Origin: Silurus meridionalis
Taxonomy: Eukaryota > Chordata > Actinopteri > Siluriformes > Siluridae
Direction: 5' to 3'
DNA length: 64,000 bases
NCBI RefSeq assembly: GCF_014805685.1
Contig: NC_060905.1
Location: 15,001 to 79,000 of the forward strand
Shown: piece after piece, positions 43,241 through 54,754 of the stretch
Position numbering within the stretch: the stretch's first letter is position 1
Layout of the letters: the number at the start of each line of letters is the position of its first letter
Notes under the pieces: model-generated
Databases searched by the model: none
The model's input: the letters and a program-made list of their open reading frames with translations, nothing else
Told to the model about the DNA's origin: nothing
Program-made: the position numbers and the translations under genes

Positions 43241-45090
43241 AGCGGAGTCACTGTTATTTATACTAATAATCTGAGCGTCACACAAAATACTAAAGATGTA
43301 AAACATTTAAAGTTCTTTACACCAACATAAAATATTCAGTGTCCAAAAGCAGGTCCAGTCAGTCAATTCCACTAATTATTATTTATAGACCCCCAGGGGC
43401 CCGACTCTGATTTTCTCATAGAATTTGCAGATTTCATCACAATTTTAGCTACTTCATTACACAAAGCATTACTTATTGGTGACTTAAATATTCATTTTGA
43501 TAATCAGGAAGACTCCTTAAGAGCAGCAGTTGTGTCCATTCTAGATTCAGTTGGAATTAATCAGAATGTTATAGGACCCACTCATAGTGGAGACACACTC
43601 TCGATTTGTTGTTAACATTTGGATTAAAAATAAAAAAATTAGTCATAATTCCACAGTCTGAAGTTATTTCAGATCATTATCTAATCTCTTTTAAAATTTG
43701 CCTCAGTCATTGCATTACTACCTCACCACGTTACCGTGTTAAGCGTACTTTCACGTCAGCTACAGCAGCGCGTTTTATCAATAATCTTCCAGAAATTACG
43801 GAATTATCTCCGTCTGACCCCGCAGAGCTCGACTGGGCAACTGAATACCTCGAATTAACGTTACGTTACACTCTAGATGATGGAGCTCCCCTTAAGACCA
43901 AAATGATCAGAGAGAAAAAATCATCACAGTGGTATAATGATCATACACGCACCTTAAAACAGACCACTTGAAAATTAGAACGTAAATGGCGTCAAACAAA
44001 ATTGACAGTATTTCAAAAAGCATGGAAGGAGAATCTCCTGAGTTTTAGAAAATCTCTAAGTGCTGCTGATCAGCATATTTCTCCTCCCTCATAGAAAATA
44101 ACAAGCAGAATCCTAGATTTTTATTCTGTACTGCAGCAAAATGAACAGGGAATAAAAGCACTGCACTCACATGCACACCATCAATAGGTAGTAATGATTT
44201 CATCAACCTTTTTAATAATAAAATTGAAAACATTAGGCAAGAAATCCAGACGGTTAATATAAATCCAAATTACTTTACAAGTAACCCTGTAGACAGCAGT
44301 GTCATTATAGCAGACAATCAATTACAAAGCTTCACTACTATTCATGAGAATGACTTAATTTCATTAATCATCAACCTGCATTCTCGATCCCTTGCCTACA
44401 AGTTTCTTTAAACAGATAATTCCAGGGGTAATTGAACCTGTTTTAAAAATAATTAACTCTTCCATTAGCACTGGTTATGTACCTAAATCCTTCAAACTGG
44501 CAGTTATCCACCCCCTAATTAAGAAACCTGACCTTGACCCATGTCAGTTGTCCAACTACAGACCAATATCAAATCTCCCCTTTATATCCAAAATTTTAGA
44601 AAAGGTTGTAGCACAGCAGTTCTGCTCACATCTACTGAGGAATAACATTTTTGAAATGTATCAGTCAGGATTTCGGCCTCATCATAGCACAGAGACGGCG
44701 TTAGTTAAGGTGGTATATGACCTGTTATTGGCCTCTGATCAGGGTTTTGTCTCTTACTTGTTTTGCTCGACCTAAGGGCAGCTTTTGACACCACTGATCA
44801 CACTACATGAGAACGTTGTTGGAATAAAGGGAACAGCTCTCTCCTGGCTCAGGTCTTATTTAACTGATTGCCATCAGTTTGTTGATGTAAATGGAGTTCT
44901 CCACACTCTCTGAGGTAAAGTTTGGTGTTCCTCAAGAATCTGTCTTAGGCCCTTCGCTTTTCTCTTTATATCTGCTGCCTCTGGGTGGAATTATTCATAA
45001 ACATGGGATTTGCTTCCATTGCTATGTTGATGATACACAGCTGTATATTTTATCAAAGCCAGATGAGAGAGATCAGCTTAACAATGTTGA
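43241..45090 (+). mobile_element. L2 LINE ORF2 in plus orientation
   Basis: The plus strand encodes endonuclease-end and RT regions: VIGPTHSGDT-like residues near 43570, [20 protein letters not shown] (43770-43840), [20 protein letters not shown] (44555-44610), [20 protein letters not shown] (44660), [37 protein letters not shown] (45015). The YADD motif is changed to YVDD. Several frameshifts are present. It matches the minus-strand copy at 9986-13560. Confidence 0.88.
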
Positions 45091-45720
45091 GAAAAGGCTC
45101 TTCTGCTCTACCGGTAGTGTGTACAGCATGAGGTAATAGTCTGTGATGTCATCACTCTGAGGTAAAATATCTATATCAGTGATGTCTGCTCTGTGGGATA
45201 TTATTAAGTCTAATGTGTGGTTAAAGCAATGAGTTGCCCTGGTGATGTTTTGTTTAACCCCAAAAGAGTTTAATAAGTCCACAAATTATAGTCCTAGAGC
45301 ATCGTTTACATCATCTACATAAATATTAAAATCTCCCACAAGCAGCACTTTATCAAAATTGATCAAGAGGTCTGAAAGAAAACAAACAAACTCTTGAGGA
45401 AAGATCAGTGTAGGGCCCTGGGGGTCTGTACACAGTGGCCAGAGCAAGAGATAGTAGGGGTTTCCTATGAAGTTCTGAATTAACAACTTTAAGAATGAGC
45501 ACTTTAAATGATTTAAACCTGATTCCTAATCGCTGACTAACATTAAGAACGGCAATATAAATGGTTGCTACACCTCCCCCACGAACAGTCTGCTTATAAA
45601 CATTTTCTGACATTGTAGACCCATTTAGACCCATATAATCATTTTGTTTAATTCAGGTCTCAGTGAGAGAGTGCTGAGAGATTATTATCTGTGATCATCT
45701 CATTTACAATCAGTGCTTTG
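45091..45720 (-). mobile_element. L2-like LINE endonuclease region, opposite orientation
   Basis: The minus strand encodes VRGGGVATIYIAVLNVSQRL, FLSDLLINFDKVLLVGDFNI and LLNSFGVKQNITRATHCFNH with TLDLIISH, the C-terminal half of an L2-type endonuclease. It differs in sequence from the L2 at 12.7 kb, so it is a different subfamily. It abuts the plus-strand copy head-on at about 45090. Confidence 0.8.
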
Positions 45721-46270
45721 AGTGCAAGTGATCTAATGTATAAAAAAACTTTAGAACTTTTTTGTGTTTGCTTACCTGGCCTTTTTTCAGTTTTCACAGA
45801 TTTTTTCTGGATCTTGTGTATTTAATTCTTGGTTTTACTACATGAGAAATAGATAAGTTTTTATAAATTGGGCTGTGTGTGTACTTGTAACTATTTGGTT
45901 TGTTGTATAAATGTTGTCATAGTCATAAATTGCATGATGTCTTACTTTCAGTCAGATGGTGTGAAGCATCCTAGAGATGTCACTGCTGGTCCAACTCTGC
46001 TGGGGCGCAGGCCATCAGGGTGGAAGAACCTAGGACGCTCCCAGAAAAAAATCCAATTATCAACAAAGAGAAGTTTGTGTTCTCGACACCATGACTGTAA
46101 CCTTAATTAAATGCAAAAAGTATACTAAACTTCTAACATTCCTCGCTGGTCCTCTTTGTTTGCATCAGCCTGGTGTCGTTTACTCCGGCATGGAGAACAA
46201 CAGTTTCTAAGTTCTCGTTCAGGATCACAGGAACCTGCACCAGGAAAACAGAGTGTGTACCTTACCTTTG
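45721..46270. other. unassigned sequence
   Basis: No gene was recognised. Short open frames (for example GVKHPRDVTAGPTLLGRRPS at about 45960) show no family resemblance. Confidence 0.45.
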
Positions 46271-46525
46271 ACTCTGGGTTATGATTTATGATCAAACTCT
46301 TGATGTCACCCAAATGAGGATGGGTTCCCCTTTTGAGTCTGGTTCCTCTCAAGGTTTCTTCCCCATTACATCTAAGGGAGTTTTTCCTTGCCACATTTGC
46401 CACGGCTGCTCATCAGGGACAAATTCACACCATTCACCATCACTGTTGATTTGTGTAAAGCTGCTTTAAGACAATGTCTGTTGTGAAAAGCGCTATACAA
46501 ATAAACCTGACTTGACTTGACTCTG
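46271..46525 (+). mobile_element. L2 LINE tail ending in (ACTTG)n
   Basis: GGTTCCTCTCAAGGTTTCTTCC, then GTTTTTCCTTGCCACA and TAAAGCTGCTTTAAGACAAT, ending CCTGACTTGACTTGACTC at about 46520. It is the clean plus-strand version of the tail seen reversed at 8851, 42941 and 53665. Confidence 0.85.
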
Positions 46526-47000
46526 TTAGTGTGGACATGCTGGACGATGGAATAAAAAAAATCACGGATCACGTTCCGTTCCATTCTCGGTCGAGACCTT
46601 GGTGGTGGAGGGGGACATGTCGTAATCTCTCGTCTTCCGCTGCTGCAGCATTCAGGGTCCGTGGTGCCCCGGTGCAGGAATAAACAATGTAAACGAACTG
46701 CGTTGCAGGTGCGCTGGGCCTGGGCAGGGAGACACACAGAGTTGAGGTGCTGGAAGCAATAGGTTAAACTCGAGAATTTAACTGGGACAAGTGAGCGTCC
46801 GAGCGGAATGTTTCCAGCACCGCTTGCTGCTCTCGCAGCTGGGCATGCTTTGCATGTAGGTCACAAATCTGTTTCTCCAAAGCCTCCAGCTCCAACTCCA
46901 CTCGAACGAGTCCTCACCTGTGCTCAAAGGCAGACACACAGCTGACATAGAGCTTATAATAGCGAATAGAGTTAACATAAAGTGTGAGGCAATGAATGTA
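46526..47000 (-). mobile_element. LINE ORF1-like fragment
   Basis: With frameshifts the minus strand reads VRVELELEALEKQICDLHAK, then AQLREQQAVLETF, then PRSRPRMERN. Coiled-coil-like ORF1 regions of this type precede the esterase domain in teleost LINEs. The fragment stops at the L2 tail junction. Confidence 0.55.
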
Positions 47001-47657
47001 GTCAACACTAGTGGTAGTCAGTTAACAATCTACAGGCACAAGTCAGAAAGACAAAAACTATTCAGGATTATTTAAGGAGGAAAAAATATAAACTGTAAAG
47101 CAGGGGTGGCCAACCAGTCAGAGACCGAGAGCCACATTTTTGACTGTGTTACTGCAAAGAGCCACATCATACACATGGGCACACATGAACATCACCCATA
47201 CCTTCCTCTAACACATACACACACACACCTCTGCTCAACCAGATTAATTGTAAATGTCACACACCAACATAATGACAGAAATTTACTCCTAAGACCACAG
47301 GACAGTCATTTTCAACAATGAACATTCTCACACACAAACTCTGTTTAACCAAGTCCACAAACAAAAATATAATAATTTACAATAGCGTAATATTCTTTTA
47401 CTCTGCATGTTACTTAGTGGGACTTTTGGCATCCTTGCCTTGAACAATCCCCTTCAAATCTGCCTCGTATTCCGTTGTTGCCACTTGAAGCAATTATTTC
47501 ACGTGTGTGTCAGTCAGAACAGATCGATGCTTTGATTTCACGTGTTTCAGGCTAGAAAACACAGCCTTTTTTTTTTTTTTTTATGTGTGTGTTCACTTCG
47601 CTTGAGTTCAATACGGTATTTTTGTCAAATGCGCATGCGCGTGAGATGAATATACCG

Positions 47658-48203
47658 CAGGGGTGGGCAATTAATTTTTACAAGGGGCCACATGAGAAAG
47701 CTGAATTGTGTCAGAGGGCCACACCAACGATAATATTTTAGGGATGCACCAAAATGAAAATTCAATTTAAATGGCAATGAAATCCATAATTTTTTGTGTT
47801 ATGCCTTTTGCCTCGGCACCATCACTGGAAAACTTTTCTGCCTTTTCAAAAACGTCCTCTACAGACGGAGTGCGCATGCTCGGATTGACTTTACTTTTCT
47901 GCGCGTTCTTCTCATATTTAGAATGGCAATTGGGATGTTTGGATTTCAGGTGATAAATTAAACGCGACTTGGAAAAACTCTTTGCAGATACACCCCCTCT
48001 TGAAATTTCAGCATTGCATGTTTTGCAAATCGATATCCACACACCGCAGACATGTTGCTCTTATCCAGATAACCGTGTGCTGCTGCGCTTTTTTATTGCG
48101 TCATTACAATTGTGTTTCTGCCGTGTTGTTTCGGTAATTTAGGTATTTCCAAAAATTCTCGGTGCATCCCTGTAATTTATGATTGGCCTCATGCCAAGGT
48201 CTG
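47658..48203. mobile_element. hAT element, middle member of the nest
   Basis: It begins CAGGGGTGGGCAATTAATTT and is bracketed by perfect 8-bp duplications ATATACCG (47650-47657 and 48204-48211). The right terminus (CATGCCAAGGTCTG) is degenerate as an inverted repeat. It is interrupted by a third element at 47739. Confidence 0.8.
47739..48172 (-). mobile_element. hAT element, inner member, with BED-finger transposase fragment
   Basis: The ends AGGGATGCACC and GGTGCATCCCT are inverted; the flanks TAATATTT and TAATTTAT match at six of eight positions. The minus strand at 48042-47800 encodes a BED-type zinc finger (ICKTCNAEISRGGVSAKSFS, then LIYHLKSKHP), with C-x2-C and H-x4-H ligands, the N-terminal DNA-binding domain of hAT transposases. 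The catalytic part is absent. Confidence 0.85.
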
Positions 48204-48595
48204 ATATACCGCAAAGTTTCCCAGTAGGGCAAGCTCATTTAAGTCTTAAAAATACCGCATTGAACTTAAGCAAAGCGAACACGCACATTAAAAATCAAAC
48301 ACACAGCCGCATGGAACCAGCCAAAAAGCCGCGGGCTGGCCACCCCTGCTGTAAAGTTTAAGTTTGAAAATGGCAACAGAAACACAAACACTGAACTTGT
48401 GGCAAACAAGTCAAACACAGGAAGCTCATTAGGGTCTTTTTTTCCTTCATCATTGACAGCATTGGCAATTAACACAAACACACACCTTAGACACACTCTT
48501 CACTCGTGCCATCTGAATAAAGTATTCAGGTCCAGACTGTGTAACAATTTCTTCCCTTAAGCCGTTAGACTCAATACAAAAAGAGTGGACTGACC

Positions 48596-48596
<1 letters not shown>

Positions 48597-48643
<47 letters not shown>
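48597..48643. repeat. (CA)n microsatellite
   Basis: About 23 CA units. Confidence 0.95.
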
Positions 48644-48646
<3 letters not shown>

Positions 48647-48722
48647 AACACTCTAAATACATAATGGGTTCCATGTACATCTTCCCACTGTATACACACA
48701 AATTGTATTAAATCCATATTAA

Positions 48723-48841
<119 letters not shown>

Positions 48842-48959
48842 GGGTTTTTCTTTTTGGCATTACACTTTATTACTAAAATTTATCATGTTATGTGATGTAT
48901 CAGTAAAATATTATTTATTATTATGATAATTGTGACTTTTTACAATATCCATGAATTGA

Positions 48960-49300
48960 ATAAACAGGATAATGAGGACTTTATTTTTCTCCTTGTCCAT
49001 CCCAAGACAGTGTTTTGTCTCTAAAGTGGTAATTATTGTTAATACTCATTGGTATGATAATTGAGTGATAAACATGTTTGTTAGAGACTAAGGCAGTTGT
49101 CCAGCTTCAGGCCTTTAATCCCAGTGGAAGTGCGGTTCAGTTCCCAAAAGCTCTTATTACAGCACATGCTCATAATTAAACCCCAACAGAGGTAAAGCTT
49201 TTGAAATGTTTTCAGTACAGCTGACAATGTGCCACTGTGGACAATTCTAATTCCTGTGACATCAAACACTGATATCATCATTAATTAAAAACTGATAATG
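48960..49300. other. non-coding sequence with an inverted relative at 61.6-61.8 kb
   Basis: At 49065-49185 the blocks ATAAACATGTTTGTTAGAGACTA, GTCCAGC, CTTATTACAGCACA and CTCATAATTAAACCCC occur in the same order as in the reverse complement of 61640-61770, with diverged sequence between. It does not match any repeat family recognised here. Confidence 0.55.
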
Positions 49301-49362
49301 CAAAATGTCAAACAGAATACATATGTATAGTGTATAAAGTACATATTTATGTATCCAGGTTT

Positions 49363-49364
<2 letters not shown>

Positions 49365-49428
<64 letters not shown>
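49365..49428. repeat. (CA)n microsatellite
   Basis: About 31 CA units. Confidence 0.95.
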
Positions 49429-49431
<3 letters not shown>

Positions 49432-49597
49432 TGTCTACTAACTCAAATCCACTGAACTAATAAGGTGGACAAAAACAGGTTTTTAACTCCATCCCTTAAC
49501 CCTAACCCAAACACAGGAAGTGAGGCAGGCAACAGTGAAAGTAATAACAAAATGTGAGTAAGAGCACTTTCTGTTGGCAGGAGAGAACTGTCTGTAG

Positions 49598-50315
49598 TAC
49601 AATCCCGATTCCAAAAAGTTGGGGAAAAAGGGATGCAATAATTTACAAATCTTATAAACTTATATAGATAACATATCAAATGTTGAAAGTGAGACATTTT
49701 GCGCTCAGTTCAGAAGCCTGCATCTCTGATGGTATGGGGTTGCATGAAAGCATGTGGCATGAGCAGCTTACACATCTGAAATGGCACCATTAATGCTGAA
49801 AGATATATCCAAGTTCTAGAACAACATATGCTCCCATCCAGACGTCATCTCTTTCAGGGAAGACCTTGCATTTTCCAACATGACAATGCCAGACCACATA
49901 CTACATCAATTACAATATGATGGCTGCGTAGAAGAAGGATCCAGGTACTGAAATGGCAGCCTGCAGTCCAGATCTTTCACCCATAGAAAACATTTAGCGC
50001 ATCATAAAGACAAAGAAGACCTGAGACAGTTGCGCAACTAGAAGCCTGTATTAGACAAGAATGGGACAACATTCCTATTCCTAAACTTGAGCAACTTGTC
50101 TTCTCAGTCCCCAGACGTTTGAAGACTGTTATAATAAAAAGAGGGGATGCCACACAGTGGTAAACTTGGCCTTGTCCCAACTTTTTTGAGATGTGTTGAT
50201 GCCATGAAATAAAACATTTGATATGTCATCTATGTTGTATTCTGAATTAAATATTGAAATTTGAATTTATTTACAATTTGTACAGTGTCCCAACTTTTTT
50301 GGAATTGGGTTTGTA
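49598..50315 (+). mobile_element. Tc1/mariner-superfamily element, deleted transposase
   Basis: The ends are ACAATCCCGATTCCAAAAAG and the inverse CTTTTTTGGAATTGGGTTTG, with TA at both edges. The plus strand encodes SVQKPASLMVWG-like residues (49715), LEQHMLPSRRHLFQGRPC, IFQHDNARPHTT (49870-49905) and VLKWQPAVQIFHP (shifted), then ATCLLSPQTFED. These are transposase DDE-region motifs with frameshifts. Confidence 0.82.
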
Positions 50316-50344
50316 TGTGTTAAAATAATTATAAAAGAGAAAAT

Positions 50345-52725
50345 AAAAATAAAAGAGCGTTTCTGATAGGGTGATGGTTGTGAAGGTGGAAGTTGAAGGG
50401 ATGATGATAAATGTCATCAGTGCCTATGCTACACAAGTTGGCTGTGAGATTGTCAGGGAACCACCTGCCACGCCCCCTTTGGTGGCTCTCTATGCCTCCA
50501 CTCTCCATAGAGCTCCAGGTTTAACCACGCACACCTGGAGCTCATCATCACTCATTTCTCCACTCTCTCTGAAGCTCCAGGTTTAACGAGGCACACCTGA
50601 AGCTCATCATCACTCCACCCTGCTCCCACATAAACCCCTCACTCACATTCACTCCCTGGTTCGTTATTGTTTATGTTGGACTTCCCGTACTGCATGTTTT
50701 GGCGTTCCGGTTTCCATACAGGACTTCTTTCATCCATTTCATCCGGACTCCAGAATCCCGTACCGGCTGCGCTTCCCCTCCCTATGCATCTCGGGTCAGC
50801 TACGCTTCTCCCAATGCGCTACTCGGACTATCTCTCTCAACCTAAGGACTGCCGTGTGTGTGTGTGTGTGCGTGTGTGTATCTCTCTCTCACGCATGCCA
50901 TTAAAACCCGAGCGAGCTGTACTCCGGCTTCTGCCTGTTGTTTTGCTCACACCGTGACAGAAATGGAGGAGACGGAAAGATTTTGAAGTGACTTAGATGA
51001 AGTGGTAGATGGTGTACCTAGGGAAGAATGATTGGCGATTGGGGCAGACTTTAATGGACATGTAGGTGACGGGAACAGAGGTGATGAGGAGGTCATGGGT
51101 AGGTATGGTTTTAAGGAGAGGAATGTGGAAGGAAAGATGGTGGTAGATTTTGCTAAATGGATGGAAATGGCAGTGGTGAACACGTATTTTAAGAAGAAGG
51201 AGGATCATAGGGTGACCTATAAGAGTGGAGGAAGGTGCCCACAGGTAGACTATGTGCTATGCAGGAGATGCAACCTGAAGGAGATTGGAGACTGTAAGGT
51301 GTTGGCAGGGGACAGTGTAGCTAGACAGCATCGGATGGTGGTCTGTAGGATTTTTTTTTTTTGGAGGCGAAGAAGAAGAAAATTAGAGTAATGATTGAAA
51401 GAAGAATAAGATGGTGGAAACTGAAGGAGGAAGAGTTTAGTGTGAGGTTCAGGGAAGAGGTCAGACAGGGGCTTGGTGGTGGTGAAGAGGTGCTGGATAA
51501 TTGGGCAACTACTGCAGGAATGATGAGGGAGGCAGCTAGAAAAGTACTTGTGACATCTGGAAATAGAAAGCAAGACAAGGAGATGTGGTGGTGGAATGAG
51601 GATGATGTGAAGATGTCAAGCAGGAAGTGGATAGGATTAGTAAGGAGGAAGTGAGAGCAGCAATTAAGAGGATGAAGAGTGGAAAGTCAGTTGGACCAGA
51701 TGACATACCGGTAGAAGCATGGAGATGTTTAGGAGAGATGGCAGTGGAGTTTTTAACCAGATTGTTTAACAGGATTCTGGAAGGGGAGAGGATGCCTGGG
51801 GAATGGAGAAGGAGTGTGTTGGTACCGATCTTTAAGCATAAGGAAAATGCAGACCTGCAGTAACTACAGGGGAAAGAAGTTGATCAGTCACACCATGAAG
51901 TTATGGGAAAGAGTAGTGGAAGCCAGGCTGAGAGAAGAGGTGACCATCTGTGAGCAACAGTATGGTTTCATACCGAGGAAGAGCACCACAGATGCCTTAT
52001 TTGCTTTGAGGATGTTGATGGAGAAGTATAGAGAAGGACAGAACGAATTGCATTCTGTATTTGTGGATTTAGAGAAAGCGTACAACAGAGTGCCAAGAGA
52101 GAAGTTGTGGTATTGTATGAGGACGTCAGGTGTGTCAGAGAAGTATGTGAGGGTGGTGCAGGACATGTATGAGGACAGTGTGACGGCAGTGAAGTGTGCA
52201 GTATGGACTTACAGACTGGTTCAGGGTGAAGGTTGGATTGCATCAAGGATCGGCCCTGAGCCCTTTCCTGTTTGCAGTGGTGATGGACAGGTTGACAGAC
52301 GAGCTCAGACAGGAGTCTCCCTGGACTATGATGCTTGCAGATGATATTGTGATTTGTGGTGAGAGTAGGGAGCAGGTTGAGAAGAGCCTGGAGAGGTGGA
52401 CATATGCGCTGGAGAGAAGGGGAATGAAAGTCAGTAGGAGTAAGACAGAGTACATGTGTGTGAATGAGAGGGAGGGCAGTGGAGTGATGCGGTTGCAGGG
52501 AGAAAAGGTGGGGAAGGTGGAGGAGTTCAGGTACCTGGGGTCAACAGTGCAAAGTAATGGAGAGTGTGTTAGAGAAGTAAAGAAAGAGTGCAGGCAGGGT
52601 GGAGTGGGTGGAGAAGAGTGATAGCAGGAGTGATTTGTGATAGAAGAGTATCTGCAAGAATGAAAGGGAAAGTTTATAGGACTGTGGTGAGACCTGTGAT
52701 GTTGTGCTGTGACAGTTTTCCTCTG
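50345..52725 (+). mobile_element. RTE LINE containing a solo-LTR-like insertion
   Basis: The plus strand encodes RTE pieces: INVISAYATQVGCE (50400), then GADFNGHVGDGNRGDEEVMG (51035), SGGRCPQVDYVLCRR, KSVGPDDIPVEAWRCLG (51690), FVDLEKAYNRVPREKLWYCM (52060), PFLFAVVMDRL and MMLADDIVICGESREQVEKS (52330). Here the RT core missing from the 33 kb copy is present, with FADD changed to LADD. Both the 5' start and the 3' terminus are missing; it stops near 52725. Confidence 0.9.
50451..50959 (+). mobile_element. solo-LTR-like insertion inside the RTE copy
   Basis: A 509-bp insert starting TGTCAGGGAACC and ending CCGTGACA splits the RTE frame between GAGAT (50446-50450) and GAAAT (50960-50964), a 5-bp duplication with one change. 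It contains a duplicated block (AGCTCCAGGTTTAAC at 50509 and 50571) and an ATTAAA near its 3' part. It shares its start with 32223 and 18946. Confidence 0.82.
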
Positions 52726-53104
52726 ACAAACCATTCAGAGTACGGAAAAAATGCTGACGTATTCTGGGCCAGTTAGCTGCCCTGTGAGGAGAATATGAAA
52801 TCTGATTGGTTAAAGAAACAGAGCTATTAATTAAGGAGACCAGCAGAACAGACTTTGAAGGCCCTGGGCAGATTAGCTTGACTTGGCAGCAAGGTTTCAA
52901 GAAAACAAAGAAAGGTGCTTTATATTTGTCACATGTACTTTACAGCACAGTGAAATTCATTATTTTAATATCCCACTAATGTTAGGAAAATGGAATAAGA
53001 GCACAGAGGGATAAGGCCCAAGAGTGGCAGCTTGGTGATACCAGGGCTTGAGCCCCAAATCTTCTGATCAGTAACCCAAAGCCTTAACCACTGAGCTACC
53101 ACTG
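52726..53104. repeat. unassigned sequence and a dispersed repeat
   Basis: From 52915 the sequence TTATATTTGTCACATGTACT, CACAGTGAAATTCATT and, at 53050-53104, AACCCAAAGCCTTAACCACT with GAGCTACCACTGC form a dispersed teleost-type repeat of unassigned class. Positions 52726-52914 hold nothing recognised. Confidence 0.5.
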
Positions 53105-53660
53105 CTCGAGATGAAGCATGGTGGAGGTTGCAGGGAAAGGTTAGGTTGATACATGAACTTGTTTGGCTCAGATAGTGTCCAGCATGTGTGGTGACACCCT
53201 GGTGAGAAGAACCAAAATAATTGTGTCTTGCCTACAGTGAAGCATGGTGGTGGCAGCATCATGGACTGGGGCTGAATGAGTGCTACTGGTACTGGGGAGC
53301 TGCACTTCATTGAGGGAAACATGGATTCCAACATGTACTGTGACATTCTGAGGCAGAACATGATGGCAGTTCTACATAATGGTGCTCACACATCATTACT
53401 TCTGTGAGATAATGTATGTAATTAAGATGTAAAGATCTGCTTTGTTTACAGTAGAATTTACAAGTGCCAAATTTTGTTATGAAGTCTGTGAGGCTGCTGC
53501 CACTGTCACTGCAGCACTGCTCATTCAGTAAAAAACATCAACCAAATGGGTTCATTGTCTTTATCAATGTAAACTTTTACTCTCGTGTTTGTTTTTCACT
53601 GAATTGAAAGCATTAAAATACATGAAAAGACACGTTACTATTACTTTCCTACTTTGTCTC
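53105..53660 (+). repeat. inverted duplicate of the Rex1-Tc1 block at 38-39.5 kb
   Basis: CTCGAGATGAAGCATGGTGG through AGGTTGATACATGAAC is the reverse complement of 39475-39520, and it is followed at once by the reverse complement of 38405-37985 (Tc1 transposase debris and flank). The 1.07 kb lying between these parts in the other copy is absent, and about 75 bp near 53395-53450 is extra. Confidence 0.75.
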
Positions 53661-53664
53661 CATT

Positions 53665-54515
53665 CAATTCATTTTTATTTGTATAGCGCTTTTAACAATG
53701 AACATTGTCTCAAAGCAGCTTTACACAGATAATGTGGTGATTAAAAGTGAATATGTTCTTTATAAGTTAGTTTGTCCCAGATGAGCAAGCCGTAGCGAAT
53801 GTGGCAAGGAAAAACTCCCCGAGATGCGGGGTACAGTGATGATGATCAGAAGCTAACTGTATTCTTGAGTCAGTGTAGGAGACTGATGACAATAATTACA
53901 GTCCAATCCATCCTCAAAGTGCCCGTTCTTACTCCGGAATTTCATGGAACCACCCAGACGTTGATGAGAAACCGTCCCAAGCTGCACAGAGTGGCCTCCA
54001 GTCGAAGAGAACACTATCCAGAGGCAGGCCTGGACGAAGTGGGAAGATCCACAGGGGGGGAGAGGGGCAGGAACAGTGGTCACTGGAGCCTCAGGGGCAA
54101 GTTTAACTCGACCGAGAGAGAGAGAAAAAGAGAGAGAGAAAAAGGTGACAGGAAGAGAAGGATATGGATTATTAAGTGTCCTTATTGGTGTATGAAAGTT
54201 AATGTCACTGTGCAGTTTGGACTTCGGCAAGACTCACTATGGCAGCATAACTAAAAGGGAGAACCAGAAGGTAATACAGACATGAGGGATCTCTGGGATA
54301 AGAAAAGACCCACCACACCACCATCAACAAAGCTAAATAAATGTGTGAATGTGAGGGGACGACAGCATACAAATATCCCAGTTCACCAAACACTCTATAT
54401 CCATGTTCCCTCCAGATCTGAGCCTTTACCTAAGAAAAAATCTACTGATCAAAGGCTTGACTGAATAAATATGATTTTAACCTCGACTTAAACACTGAGA
54501 CTGTGTCTGAGTCTC
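53665..54515 (-). mobile_element. L2-type LINE tail copy
   Basis: Minus orientation, starting TTCAATTCATTTTTATTTGT; it includes GTGGCAAGGAAAAACTCCCC and, at 54110-54150, a GA-rich run. The order of blocks parallels 8266-8850 followed by 9986-10250, so it is one L2 3' UTR. Confidence 0.75.
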
Positions 54516-54754
54516 AGTAAAGAATTGACAGGTATTTGTCAGAATACAGAGTGTTCATGGACAGCATAGTTTCAATTCACCATGTGCAGATCATGATATT
54601 CTTATTGAATTAAACTTCTTGGGACCATCTACAACTTTTGAATTTATAGAGCCCATGGATTATACAGATTGTTCATATTAAAGCTTGTAGGGTCATGTAG
54701 AGCTAGAATACAATACAGATCTGTGTATTTTGTAATGGTTTCAACATATTCAAA
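54516..54754. other. unassigned sequence
   Basis: Nothing was recognised between the L2 tail and the Tx1-like LINE. Confidence 0.4.

Larger units (their letters stand above)
47101..48348. mobile_element. hAT element, outer member of a three-level nest
   Basis: The ends are CAGGGGTGGCCAACC and the inverse GGCTGGCCACCCCTG. Perfect 8-bp duplications CTGTAAAG flank it (47093-47100 and 48349-48356). Its own sequence includes CAATACGGTATTTTTGTC and the poly-T at 47569-47581. A second hAT is inserted at 47658. Confidence 0.92.

Noticed and set aside
46372..46737. Cysteine- and proline-rich secreted protein
   Set aside because: The frame overlaps the L2 tail and a LINE ORF1-like region; the cysteines result from a shifted frame of repeat sequence.
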